Counted from the stretch's first letter, positions 12,751 to 25,012 are shown. The stretch is 64,000 nucleotides of DNA from Amphiura filiformis (GCF_039555335.1 NC_092641.1:35055548-35119547), one strand, 5' to 3'. Program-made: numbers and translations. Notes: generated from the letters alone by a model not told the origin.

Positions 12751-13085
12751 AGGAGTATTTCGTGATTCTAGCATCCTCTTTTTATGACATATTTCAGTAC
12801 ATATCCACGAAAAAAGCATATTCCCAAAATTTCAATTGATTCCGATATTGCGTTTGCGAGTTATGCATGATTATGTGTATTACACTGCTCCATAGACAAT
12901 ACGTTGTAATTTCGTTCTGGTGCACCAGAACGAAATTCAAATTTCACGATATCTTTGCTAAACGAATTAATCTGCAAGAAATATTTTGTACATAAACATT
13001 ATATAGCCAGAGGTTTCCAGTGATATAAAAATCTCAACTTTTTTGAGGAAAGTGGGGGATGAGGCTGTGGATCACGAAATGCCCT
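12751..13085. mobile_element. 335-bp TIR element flanked by TTAA
   Basis: The ends AGGAGTATTTCGTGAT and ATCACGAAATGCCCT are inverted repeats, and each is flanked by TTAA (12747-12750 and 13086-13089). A TTAA duplication is typical of piggyBac or Kolobok-type elements. A truncated relative is at 39907-40080. An internal GTTCTGGTGCACCAGAAC palindrome lies at about 12914-12931. Confidence 0.75.
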
Positions 13086-14174
13086 TTAAGTTAGCTAAAT
13101 CTGCCACCCAATGACCCCCTTTTTATCAGCTTTATACCAAATCTGCCATTTTTTGTGCGCTTCGCGCGCATTTTGAACGATTTGAAAATTTTTGTAGCAA
13201 TTTCAGCTGCAAAATCGTTTTGCCCAGACAGTTACCCTTTCACGATCAACGACACCCAATTTTTAGGTTTCACCACTGAATGACCCCCATTTTTTGGAAC
13301 CCCCACTGAATGACCCCCTCTTTTCGACAAAAGTCGCCACCGATAGACCCCTAGTTTTGTACTCCGGTAGGCACAGGTACGTCACTTTCATATTCGAGTC
13401 GAGTGCCCCCAGCTCCCCCTAAATAGTCCTACTCGGGCTGCTAAACCGTAGTTACTGTACGCTTATGAGAGCAAGGTAGGCTTTCCAGTCCCTGAATATC
13501 CTCACAAAATATACTCGTATAGTCATTGCATTAGATAATCGATGACTGACACGATTCGACCACAATGTGAAAATTTCAATACACATACATAGGCGTAGAT
13601 CCCGGTGTGATGAGGGGAGGGAAAATCCCCCCCTATATTTTGCCAGGGGGATGGTCCTTATAATTATCCCCGGCCCCCATGTTGACGCCCGTATGTGAGC
13701 TTCTGACCAAATTTAACCCCGTGTCTTGTGTCAAAACTTGGGTACCACAATACTTTAAAGGAACCTCTGTACACAAAACTTCGAGGGATTGTTCCTCTTT
13801 GGTTCATTTTCAATTAAAATCAGTATACAGGCATTGTAATTACCCCAGTTAATAACACAGGATCATCTGGGAGTACAACAGACACAAAGTAATGTTCATA
13901 CTTGCACATTTTGTACTTAATATATTAAAATATTTGGAGTCATTGAAAAGGGGTGTCTGGAAATCTTCTCATTGAAAACCTTGAAAAAGGGGGTATTTTT
14001 TACCCTGATTTTGTCAGTGATTTGGCAAAAAAAGGGGGGTAAAAGCAATGAAAAATCAGTGAAAAGGGGGGTTTTGAAAAAAGGAAGAACACACATGGTT
14101 ACCACTTTTTATGTTGACCTGGGGTACCGGGCCCCGTGTTTGGCCATTTTAGCCCCCAAAAGTGCCAATTTTTG
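13086..14174. other. no gene seen
   Basis: Mixed unique and repeat-derived sequence, including several ACCCCC(T/A)TTTT words and a G-rich stretch at 13600-13640. It leads into the satellite array. The open frame that starts at 13972 is only the run-in to the 27-bp repeats. Confidence 0.5.
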
Positions 14175-15733
14175 CGCGATTCTCTATATCATATGGGAAT
14201 TATACTTCTTCATAACATATTGCCATATACTTCTCCCTAGATCATATACTGCTTCCTATATCATGGGCGTATACTACTCCCTATATCATATGGGCATATA
14301 CTTCTCCCTACATCATATGGGCATATACTTCTCCCTATATCATATGGGCATATACTTCTCCCTACATCATATAGGCATATACTTCTCCCTATATCATATG
14401 GGTATATACTACTCCCTATATCATATGGGCATATACTTCTCCCTACATCATATGGGCATATACTTCTCCCTACATCATATGGGCATATACTTCTCCCTAC
14501 ATCATATGGGCATATACTTCTCCCTACATCATATGGGCATATACTTCTCCCTACATCATATGGGCATATACTTCTCCCTACATCATATGGGCATATACTT
14601 CTCCCTACATCATATGGGCATATACTTCTCCCTACATCATATGGGCATATACTTCTCCCTACATCATATGGGCATATACTTCTCCCTACATCATATGGGC
14701 ATATACTTCTCCCTACATCATATGGGCATATACTTCTCCCTACATCATATGGGCATATACTTCTCCCCTACATCATATGGGCATATACTTCTCCCTACAT
14801 CATATGGGCATATACTTCTCCCTACATCATATGGGCATATACTTCTCCCTACATCATATGGGCATATACTTCTCCCTACATCATATGGGCATATACTTCT
14901 CCCTATATCATATGGGCATATACTTCTCCCTACATCATATGGGCATATACTTCTCCCTACATCATATGGGCATATACTTCTCCCTACATCATATGGGCAT
15001 ATACTTCTCCCTACATCATATGGGCATATACTTCTCACTACATCATATGGGCATATACTTCTCCCTACATCATATGGGCATATACTTCTCCCTACATCAT
15101 ATGGGCATATACTTCTCCCTACATCATATGGGCATATACTTCTCCCTACATCATATGGGCATATACTTCTCCCTACATCATATGGGCATATACTTCTCCC
15201 TACATCATATGGGCATATACTTCTCCCTACATCATATGGGCATATACTTCTCCCTACATCATATGGGCATATACTTCTCCCTACATCATATGGGCATATA
15301 CTTCTCCCTATATCATATGGGCATATACTTCTCCCTACATCATATGGGCGTATACTTCTCCCTACATCATATGGGCATATACTTCTCCCTACATCATATG
15401 GGCATATACTTCTCCCCACATCATATGGGCATATACTACTCCCTACATCATATGGGCATATACTTCTCCCTACATCATATGGGCATATACTTCTCCCTAC
15501 ATCATATGGGCATATACTTCTCCCTACATCATATGGGCATATACTTCTCCCTACATCATATGGGCATATACTTCTCCCTACATCATATGGGCATATACTT
15601 CTCCCTACATCATATGGGCATATACTTCTCCCTACATCATATGGGCATATACTTCTCCCTACATCATATGGGCATATACTTCTCCCTACATCATATGGGC
15701 ATATACTTCTCCCTACATCATATGGGCATATTT
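14175..15733. repeat. 27-bp satellite array, block 1 (~57 units)
   Basis: Direct tandem repeats of CATATGGGCATATACTTCTCCCTACAT (read as 27 bases, 9 codons). Units are degenerate at the left edge (14175-14290), then almost identical. Minor variants are CCCTATAT (14901, 15306), CTACTCC (15436) and a one-base insertion near 14765. All three plus frames stay open, giving the periodic peptides GIYFSLHHM, SYGHILLPT and IWAYTSPYI; one minus frame reads GRSICPYDV. This is satellite DNA, not a gene. Confidence 0.97.
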
Positions 15734-16840
15734 TAAAGTTCGTGAAAACCTTTATAGCAACTCTTATAAGTGCAGCTCTACATTATTCCGTACTCTCATT
15801 CAACCAATCTTAAGTTACGGCAGTGAAATATGGGTGCCTTATTTATGTAAAAACATTAATGATACTAATTTTGTAAATATTTGTGATAAGCCTCCTGGCG
15901 AAAATGTACATATAAAATTTTGTAAAACAGTACTGGGTGTTCATAAGAAAGCTACAAATAATGCTGTACGTGGAGAATTGGGAAGTTATCCCATTCTCAT
16001 TACTATGATTGCTTTAGCTATAAAATATTGGTGGAAACTTAATTTAAACTGCATGTTAGGTTCAACCTCTCTTGTAACAAAGGCTCTGATTGATAACAGG
16101 AAACTAAACACCTTTTCTTGGTCCACCGGCATTATGAATGTTTTGAAACTGATTGATAAATATGACATATGGAATAGACCTACCATGATTAATATAAAAG
16201 GCTAATTTTAACACATTAATTGTAGATAGTCTAAAAACTGTTTATAATAATTCATGGTTAAATGTTGTAAAAAACCATCAGACTAAACTTCGAACTTATT
16301 GTCAATTCAAACGTTCATTTTCATTAGAAAATTATGTTACATTATTAAAACGTAGGCATAGATCTACTTTTTGTAAACTTAGAATTAGTTGTCATAAATT
16401 AAGGATTGAAATGGATAGATATGTTTCACCTAAATTGCCTCTAGAACGGAGAATTTGTAAATATTGTAATCTCAATGAAATTGAGGACGAATTTCATTTC
16501 ATTATGAAATGTTCCTTATATAACGATATCCGTAATAGATTTATGACGTTAATAGATGATATTTTTGTTACAAACAATTCAACTGAAAATGATAAGTTTC
16601 TTCTTATCTTGGGTGCCAATGATTTTGACACCACCAATGCAGTTGTCAATTTCATTTATACTGCATTTGAAAAACGGGATTTAAATAATAGGCCTATGCC
16701 TAGTTAATTTATATTCATGATATTCTTTATAGTTGTAAACTGTATTGTTCTTGTACTTTATTTGTATTATATATATCGTATTATTATATATGTTTTGACC
16801 ATATCTTGTTGTAAGATGAATGTCAATAAAATCTGATTCT
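15734..16840 (+). pseudogene. 5'-truncated non-LTR retrotransposon ORF2 C-terminus, frameshifted
   Basis: From the satellite junction a frame reads KVRENLYSN, then ILSYGSEIW, FCKTVLGV and GELGSYP up to a stop at 16203. A second frame, one base over, continues from about 16195 through RRICKYCNLNEIEDEFHF to a stop at 16705-16707. The motif C-x2-C-x9-H-x4-C (RICKYC, DEFHF, MKC) and the SYGSEIW segment are typical of the region after the reverse transcriptase domain of animal non-LTR ORF2 proteins. The catalytic reverse transcriptase and endonuclease are absent, consistent with 5' truncation. A non-coding tail follows, with AATAAAATCTG near 16828. One frameshift near 16195-16205, by an AAAA run, marks it as dead. 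It lies inside the satellite (see neighbours). Confidence 0.85.
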
Positions 16841-16843
16841 ATA

Positions 16844-17434
16844 CCGTAAAATGGGGCCGGGTAACTTCGGTCTTTGGTAACTTTGGTCGGTCAAATATAT
16901 TTTTTTAAATGGTCAAATTTTCGTACAGCAATATTGTTTTTAGTCATATTTGGTGTCAATTTGTTAAGAAATATGTATGGAAGAAATAATAGTCGCTCAT
17001 GTGTAATTTCCTTGAAATTTACGAAAAAATCGGGATTTTTGACCAAAAATCAGCATTTTTTTACATTTTTTTCAGAAAAAATAAAAATCGATATTTATGA
17101 GCAAGGATGTGTGTTTGATTAATTTTGCAAGGTGTCAAATGTCACAAAAAACAACAACTTGCCCATATTCAGCGAAGATCAATTTTTTGATTTTTTTCCT
17201 TCATGGAATGTAATACTGTGACCAAAGTTGCCCCAAAGGCGGGGTAACTTTGGTCAGGTCATTTTGAACCCCTAGGGCACCCTTACAAAATTATTAAAAA
17301 ATCTTTTTCAACTTCAAGGTGTAGAAGGGAACCCTAATGTCACAAAAAAGAGTTAATTAGAAATATAATTGGTTTTGTTTGGAAGCAGTGGTTTAAAAAC
17401 TCTGAAAAGTGCCCAAAGTTACCCCATTTTACGG
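16844..17434. mobile_element. ~590-bp TIR element flanked by TA
   Basis: The left end CCGTAAAATGGGG..GGTAACTT and the right end AAGTTACCCCATTTTACGG are inverted. TA flanks both ends (16842-16843 and 17435-17436), as for Tc1/mariner-type non-autonomous elements. The phrase GGTAACTTTGGTC and its complement also recur inside. The open frame at 16874-17122 has no known domain. Confidence 0.8.
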
Positions 17435-18316
17435 TACTTCTCCCTACATCATATGGGCATATACTTCTCCCTACATCATATGGGCATATACTTCTCCCTA
17501 CATCATATGGGCATATACTTCTCCCTACATCATATGGGCATATACTTCTCCCTACATCATATGGGCATATACTTCTCCCTACATCATATGGGCATATACT
17601 TCTCCCTACATCATATGGGCATATACTTCTCCCTACATCATATGGGCATATACTTCTCCCTACATCATAGGCATATACTTCTCCCTACATCATATGGGCA
17701 TATACTTCTCCCTACATCATATGGGCATATACTTCTCCCTACATCATATGGGCATATACTTCTCCCTACATCATATGGGCATATACTTCTCCCTACATCA
17801 TATGGGCATATACTTCTCCCTACATCATATGGGCATATACTTCTCCCTACATCATATGGGCATATACTTCTCCCTACATCATATGGGCATATACTTCTCC
17901 CTACATAATATGGGCATATACTTCTCCCTACATCATATGGGCATATACTTCTCCCTACATCATATGGGCATATACTTCTCCCTACATCATATGGGCATAT
18001 ACTTCTCCCTACATCATATGGGCATATACTTCTCCCTACATCATATGGGCATATACTTCTCCCTACATCATATGGGCATATACTTCTCCCTACATCATAT
18101 GGGCATATACTTCTCCCTACATCATATGGGCATATACTTCTCCCTACATCATATGGGCATATACTTCTCCCTACATCATATGGGCATATACTTCTCCCTA
18201 CATCATATGGGCATATACTTCTCCCTACATCATATGGGCATATACTTCTCCCTACATCATATGGGCATATACTTTTCCCTATATCTTGTGGGCATTTACT
18301 TCTCCCTACATCATAT
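17435..18316. repeat. 27-bp satellite array, block 2 (~32 units)
   Basis: Continuation of block 1. The last unit of block 1 breaks at GGGCATAT, and block 2 resumes with ACTTCTCCC, which together rebuild one intact unit. Units are nearly all of the CTTCTCCCTACAT type. One unit near 17665 has lost 3 bases. The last full units are variant (TATCTTGTGGGCATTTAC) before the transposon end. Confidence 0.97.
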
Positions 18317-18538
18317 GACAGCGTTCAAGCTTTGACTTACGTTTGGCGGATAAACTGTGAAAAAAGTATTTAGGGGTGAAACAGTCAAAATTCTTGATTA
18401 CTTAAATGTTTCTAGGGGTAAAATGTCACATATTTAAAAATGTTGGCGCTTAAACCCCCTTAATTTTCATTGATTTTGAGAAAAATTCATTCACGAAAGT
18501 GGCCGTTTTGGGGTGACAAAAATTTTGACTTGCTAATT
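18317..18538 (-). mobile_element. transposon terminal fragment, copy A, inside the satellite
   Basis: It begins GACAGCGTTCAAGCTTTGAC and runs 222 bp to TGACTTGCTAATT. This matches the reverse complement of the right end (about 59010-59248) of the complete TIR element at 58267-59248. The outer TIR end abuts satellite, and the inner end is cut and joins satellite directly. Confidence 0.9.
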
Positions 18539-21054
18539 ATCATATGGGCATATACTTTTCCCTATATCATATGGGCATATACTTTTCCCTATAACATATG
18601 GGCATATACTTTTCCCTATATCATATGGGCATATACTTTTCCCTATATCATATGGGCATATACTTTTCCCTATATCATCATATGGGCATATACTTTTCCC
18701 TATATCATATGGGCATATACTTTTCCCTATATCATATGGGCATATACTTTTCCCTATATCATATGGGCATATACTTTTCCCTATATCATATGGGCATATA
18801 CTTTTCCCTATATCATATGGGCATATACTTTTCCCTATATCATATGGGCATATACTTTTCCCTATATCATATGGGCATATACTTTTCCCTATATCATATG
18901 GGCATATACTTTTCCCTATATCATATGGGCATATACTTTTCCCTATATCATATGGGCATATACTTTTCCCTATATCATATGGGCATATACTTTTCCCTAT
19001 ATCATATGGGCATATACTTTTCCCTATATCATATGGGCATATACTTTTCCCTATATCATATGGGCATATACTTTTCCCTATATCATATGGGCATATACTT
19101 TTCCCTATATCATATGGGCATATACTTTTCCCTATATCATATGGGCATATACTTTTCCCTATATCATATGGGCATATACTTTTCCCTATATCATATGGGC
19201 ATATACTTTTCCCTATATCATATGGGCATATACTTTTCCCTATATCATATGGGCATATACTTTTCCCTATATCATATGGGCATATACTTTTCCCTATATC
19301 ATATGGGCATATACTTTTCCCTATATCATATGGGCATATACTTTCCCTATATCATATGGGCATATACTTTTCCCTATATCATATGGGCATATACTTTTCC
19401 CTATATCATATGGGCATATACTTTTCCCTATATCATATGGGCATATACTTTTCCCTATATCATATGGGCATATACTTCTCCCTATATCATATGGGCATAT
19501 ACTTTTCCCTATATCATATGGGCATATACTTTTCCCTATATCATATGGGCATATACTTTTCCCTATATCATATGGGCATATACTTTTCCCTATATCATAT
19601 GGGCATATACTTTTCCCTATATCATATGGGCATATACTTTTCCCTATATCATATGGGCATATACTTTTCCCTATATCATATGGGCATATACTTTTCCCTA
19701 TATCATATGGGCATATACTTTTCCCTATATCATATGGGCATATACTTTTCCCTATATCATATGGGCATATACTTTTCCCTATATCATATGGGCATATACT
19801 TTTCCCTATATCATATGGGCATATACTTTTCCCTATATCATATGGGCATATACTTTTCCCTATATCATATGGGCATATACTTTTCCCTATATCATATGGG
19901 CATATACTTTTCCTATATCATATGGGCATATACTTTTCCCTATATCATATGGGCATATACTTTTCCCTATATCATATGGGCATATACTTTTCCCTATATC
20001 ATATGGGCATATACTTTTCCCTATATCATATGGGCATATACTTTTCCCTATATCATATGGGCATATACTTTTCCCTATATCATATGGGCATATACTTTTC
20101 CCTATATCATATGGGCATATACTTTTCCCTATATCATATGGGCATATACTTTTCCCTATATCATATGGGCATATACTTTTCCCTATATCATATGGGCATA
20201 TACTTTTCCCTATATCATATGGGCATATTTTCCCTATATCATATGGGCATATACTTCTTCCTATATCATATGGGCATATACTTCTCCCTACATCATATGG
20301 GCATATACTTCTCCCTACATCATATGGGCATATACTTCTCCCTACATCATATGGGCATATACTTCTCCCTACATCATATGGGCATATACTTCTCCCTACA
20401 TCATATGGGCATATACTTCTCCCTATATCATATGGGCATATACTTTTCCCTACATCATATGGGCATATACTTCTCCCTACATCATATGGGCATATACTTC
20501 TCCCTACATCATATGGGCATATACTTCTCCCTACATCATATGGGCATATACTTCTCCCTACATCATATGGGCATATACTTCTCCCTACATCATATGGGCA
20601 TATACTTCTCCCTACATCATATGGGCATATACTTCACCCTACATCATATGGGCATATACTTCTCCCTACATCATATGGGCATATACTTCTCCCTACATCA
20701 TATGGGCATATACTTCTCCCTACATCATATGGGCATATACTTCTCCCTACATCATATGGGCATACACTTCTCCCTACATCATATGGGCATATACTTCTCC
20801 CTACATCATATGGGCATATACTTCTCCCTACATCATATGGGCATATACTTCTCCCTACATCATATGGGCATATACTTCTCCCTACATCATATGGGCATAT
20901 ACTTCTCCCTACATCATATGGGCATATACTTCTCCCTACATCATATGGGCATATACTTCTCCCTATATCATATGGGCATATACTTTTCCCTACATCATAT
21001 GGGCATATACTTTTCCCTATATCTTATGGGCATATACTTCTCCCTACATCATAT
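18539..21054. repeat. 27-bp satellite array, block 3 (~93 units, two subfamilies)
   Basis: The first two thirds (to about 20240) are the CTTTTCCCTATAT subfamily and the last third is the CTTCTCCCTACAT subfamily, with transitional units between (20225-20290). Two 60-base stretches starting at 20401 and 20941 are identical, including a mixed-type pair of units, exactly 540 bp (20 units) apart. A 3-bp insertion (ATCATCATATG) lies near 18678. The array ends in the same variant unit (TATCTTATGGG) as block 2. The 837- and 867-codon frames here are repeat artefacts. Confidence 0.97.
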
Positions 21055-21270
21055 GACAGCGTTCAAGCTTTGACTTACGTTTGGCGGACAAACTGTGAAA
21101 AAAGTATTTAGGGGTGAAACAGTCAAAATTCTTGATTACTTAAATGTTTCTAGGGGTAAAATGTTACATATTTAAAGATGTTGGCGCTTAAACCCCCTTA
21201 TTTTTCATTGATTTTGAGAAAAATTCATTCACGAAAGTGGCCGTTTTGGGTTGACTAAGACTTGCTAATT
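21055..21270 (-). mobile_element. transposon terminal fragment, copy B, inside the satellite
   Basis: A near-identical second copy of 18317-18538, in the same orientation and with the same two junctions. The left side abuts TACATCATAT of the satellite and the right side ends ACTTGCTAATT before ATCATATGGG. A few substitutions and a small deletion near 21252 separate it from copy A. Confidence 0.9.
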
Positions 21271-21415
21271 ATCATATGGGCATATACTTTTCCGTATATC
21301 ATATGGGCATATACTTTTCCGTATATCATATGGGCATATACTTTTCCCTATATCATATGAGCATAATACTTTTCCCTATATCATATGGGCATATACTTCT
21401 CCCTATATCATATGG
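21271..21415. repeat. 27-bp satellite array, block 4 (~5 units)
   Basis: Five units of the TTTTCC subfamily, two of them with a private CCGTATAT variant and one with an extra base (GCATAATAC), decaying into unique sequence after CATATGGCAAATTGG. Confidence 0.95.
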
Positions 21416-21623
21416 CAAATTGGTCATCTATAACCAAGACAAATACTTGTTTAAAAGGCTCATTCTGTCTGGCCTTACGTATTTACTTGTTTAAGAAATT
21501 GACACTGAAAACTTCGTATTCCATTTGAATACCTCTTGCTGGTGATTGGTTTATTACTGTCAATAACACACATCACATACACTCACAAGACAAAGTTAAA
21601 GATACATAGGAAATGCAACTGTT

Positions 21624-22061
21624 GCTAAAGTTTGTTTGGCTTATAAGGCCAAAAGAAAAAGGTTTGTCTCAAAACTCACGAGTGGTTTGAAAACAAATAC
21701 GAAATGTGATCTTTTTTGTCTTTATTCCCGACGTGCTATTTTTATGGTATTTTGAGAAAAAAAATCAGATTTTCGCCGATTTTTTCCGGAAAAAATTTTG
21801 TTGTTGAAATAATTCCGCATTTCTTTTCTTTTCTTTTACAAATGTGCATGCGAGCCTTGAGACAAAACTTTTTTTTGCTTAATAGGCGAATATTGTCCGA
21901 ACTCAAGCTCGCGCAAATTCAAATAAGCATGTGCTAGTCACACATTATGCAACGCACAACTAGCGGAAGTGCTGCACCCAACTACGTGCACGCCATTCTT
22001 TATCAATACATATTTACGAATTGTAATTTTTTCGCCTATTATAAGCCAAACAAACTTTAGC
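21624..22061. mobile_element. ~440-bp TIR element
   Basis: GCTAAAGTTTGTTTGGCTTA at 21624 is matched by the inverted TAAGCCAAACAAACTTTAGC ending at 22061. The internal sequence has no recognisable protein. Target duplications are not clear. Confidence 0.6.
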
Positions 22062-22412
22062 AGACTTTCTATAGGCCATTTTGCTTCAAGACAGTAACGT
22101 CCACATATGATATACGCAAAATTAAAGGTGGTATATCTGTAGTAGGGCGTAGTCACTTTGTGCTGCATCGCGTGCTGCAGATACACTGCCTTTGATCACA
22201 CATATCAAACTCGGATGCTACTGCCTCGAGAAAGCCAAACGGATTGTACATGTAGTGTACAATTCTCACTCAAGTTAATATATTGACTCCTCATGAATAC
22301 TTTGACTTGTCCAATGTTAATATCAAATTGAAGCCACTGAGATATCGTCATCTCCAATTTCCCTGTATAAACATCACTAAATAGGTTGATTTATCATGTT
22401 TATTGGTATACA

Positions 22413-22491
22413 TTATGAAAGATTTCTTTTGAACAAAACCAAAATCATCAACAGCGAGTAAACGGTTTTGTTCAAACGATATCTTTCATAA
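22413..22491. repeat. hairpin
   Basis: TTATGAAAGAT..TTTTGAACAAAACC pairs with GGTTTTGTTCAAA..ATCTTTCATAA around a loop of about 20 bases. Probable MITE remnant. Confidence 0.6.
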
Positions 22492-22924
22492 CATGCCATG
22501 AATCTATTCATCTGACCAGTGGAGGTCGAAACTGTTGCTTCTTCCTGTCAGTCACCCAGTTTCCTCCAAACCCAACATCAGTCGGCATTGGAGATGAATG
22601 GATGCTGATTGCAGACCACCAACATCCACACTATGTATGTTGTGAGAACTATGTTTAAATTCACTTTCCTCAATATCCTGAATAAAATTTCAGGATCCTT
22701 AAGGGGTCAGTCACCCACCTTTGCACAGAGCATATCAGACCAGTGGCGTAGATTTCTTCTTGACATGGGGGGATGGGGTTAGAAAATATTTCTTGAATTA
22801 GCACCTTTCATAACACCTTATTGTACAAATACACACGAAGGGTGCAAAATATTTTGGCATATTGAAGCTTAACTTGTGAAATATGGTGCATAAGTGGAAT
22901 AAATTTGTGCAAATAAATTCCTTC

Positions 22925-23160
22925 CAGCTACATACACTTAAAGTATAGATTTGTAATTATAGTCCAGAAAAACAAAACTACATTACATTACAGCTTTAAC
23001 TGTTTTGTAGAGTCATCATTAGATTTTGTAAGTTTACCTTTTCATAAAATTTGCATTATATCGCAAATTTAAAGAAAATCTAAATGGTTTGATATCATCT
23101 GGACATTCCATGTATTCAGAATGCAATTTGGTATGTCTGATAAAATTACTGTGCAAAGGT
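22925..23160. repeat. dispersed repeat, copy 2 (first copy 2217-2450)
   Basis: Shares CCAGCTACATACACTT, GATATCATCTGGACATTCC, GTATTCAGAATGCAATTTG and the closing ACTGTGCAAA with the copy near 2.3 kb. It has no coding potential. Confidence 0.55.
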
Positions 23161-23255
23161 GGGTGATCAAGCCCTTAGAGCTAGCTGCCCCCGACACCCT
23201 GCCTTTGATGCCCTGTTACTTACACTCCAGCATTTGTTAACAGCCAATCAATGTG

Positions 23256-23432
23256 CTATTCCAGTTGAAATCCATACACCCCCTATGGAAGACTTTTAAT
23301 CTTCCACACAGGTATTGTAGGTTTCAAATCAAGTTCCCTATTCAGGCAACCCCATTTGAAACTCACACTCTTGTGTGTGGAAGATTAAGGTCCTGTCTTC
23401 CATAGGGAGTTTATGAATTTCAACTGGAATAG
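23256..23432. mobile_element. MITE with CTATTCCAGTTGAAATCCAT ends, copy 1
   Basis: A 177-bp unit opening CTATTCCAGTTGAAATCCAT and closing TGAATTTCAACTGGAATAG. Internal sub-arms GGAAGA..AATCTTCCACAC and GTGTGTGGAAGATT also pair. A second copy is at 30781-30960. Confidence 0.85.
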
Positions 23433-24750
23433 ATGTTAAACTGAAGTGAAATTACATACAAGGAAATGCTCTCATTGGATGATATATTTTCTGCATAACA
23501 CAGGAACATGCATTATAAATACCCTATTAGGCATAAAATGGTACTGATATTGATAGAACTGTTTTGTTTTTGGTTCAGAATTTCATATTACATGTAGTAT
23601 AATTAAAGACAGAGATAAGAATTTATCGCGTCTGACGTCATCTGTCAATCAAATTCGAGCATGGTTTGTTTACAAGTGTCGTGATGATGACTCGCTGAAC
23701 GGGGCGGTCCAACCGGGCGCCTTATTGTTAATTTTTATAGCTCTGCCAATGTTGGCAAGTCAACATACAGCTCTATAATGACAAAAGGATACAACTTGCA
23801 TAATGACTATACAAAGAAATGTCCAAAAATTGCTGTTTCCACTGATTTCTACATACACCCCTACCATCCTGCGCCAGCTAGCGTCGACCTCGAGTATTGC
23901 TATAAAAACTAGGATGTCCAAAACAATGTTTAATCAACATACTGAGGAACAAGATGGCAAATTTTGAGTGTGTTTAGCAGTGTACGATACTCAGTACAAA
24001 ATATACTTAATTAATATTAAATTATTATCAATGCACAATGGCAAACGTTTCTTTAAAATGCATTTGGCATGCCATTGTGACCAAGTGCATACACCAAGGC
24101 TGGTACTTGTTTGCAGCTAGATCCATGGTAGAGAGTATTTGTTATTGTAGAGTGATAAACATTAAAACAAGTCTAACACCATGATTGAAAACTGCAGGAA
24201 CTCGGCATATGCATGGTTTAATTTGGAAAAGGGATGGTGATACTCATGTGTTTGGCAATTTGTTATTTATGCAAGTGGTAACAAAACTTATTGAAACATT
24301 CTTTCTTGGCCATATTCACAATCACACATATCAAATGACAAAAACTTGTCATTCCAAGGAAATGTGATAATGCAGAAATACACAACAAGAAAGTAAAATA
24401 AACCAACCACATGTTATGGACACAGTGATCATTCCTTAAATTTATAAAATAATGCAATCAAATAATAGAATAGTATTATACAATTTACAAATAAGATAAA
24501 AGCACTGGAAAATATTTCAGATTACATACATACAAACAAAATGCTCATTTGTTTGGTTTTAAGAAATAGAATACATTATTTGAATCACAAACACAAAGCT
24601 GCAAATGATACAGGGTGGTCAAAATATTATTACCATCATTCAAAATTAAGACATTTTAACCACCCTAAATGTGTAGTAACAAATAATATAAACGTTGTCA
24701 TATAAAAAATATGTTCTTACACTACTGTTTATTCTTACCATTTTCGCTGT
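23433..24750. other. no gene seen
   Basis: AT-rich sequence without a recognisable open frame. The short frames at 24185-24457 on the two strands are shadows of each other and match nothing known to me. Confidence 0.45.
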
Positions 24751-25012
24751 AGAAGTGATGTTATCATAGAAATAGGGTAAAATTTTTTTTGAAAACATCG
24801 CACTTCACTAGTACGTTTGCGTGGTAACTCTGCATTGAACCATATCATGCTGATCACTCGCACCTGTAAAAGAGCAGTATTGTATTCAATCTTTGATTGC
24901 AGATATACACAGGTGATGAGTGCAACCTGCTTGGAGTGCAGTGCGATATATTCAAAAATTGTTTTACCTTATTGCTATGGTAATTAATCTGATTATTACA
25001 TCACTTCTTCAG
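24751..25012. mobile_element. ~260-bp TIR element, copy 1 (second copy 28590-29914, interrupted)
   Basis: Left GAAGTGATGT..CATAGAAATAGGGTAAAA is inverted against TTTTACCTTATTGCTATGG...ACATCACTTC. The inner arms GATCACTCGCACCTGTAAAA and ACACAGGTGATGAGTGCAAC pair too. The same inner sequence recurs at 28.6-29.9 kb. Confidence 0.75.

Noticed and set aside
13972..15813. 613-codon plus-strand open frame
   Set aside because: It consists of the 27-bp satellite translated; the codon periodicity follows from the unit length and stop-free units, and the frame changes peptide at an indel.
18470..21111. Open frames of 566-867 codons in three frames
   Set aside because: Overlapping frames of the same satellite block; no independent evidence of coding.
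14175..21415. CRISPR-like repeat array
   Set aside because: Units are contiguous without spacers and the DNA is eukaryotic.
22729..22790. hAT-like left end CAGTGGCGTAGAT
   Set aside because: No matching right end found nearby, so at most a truncated end.
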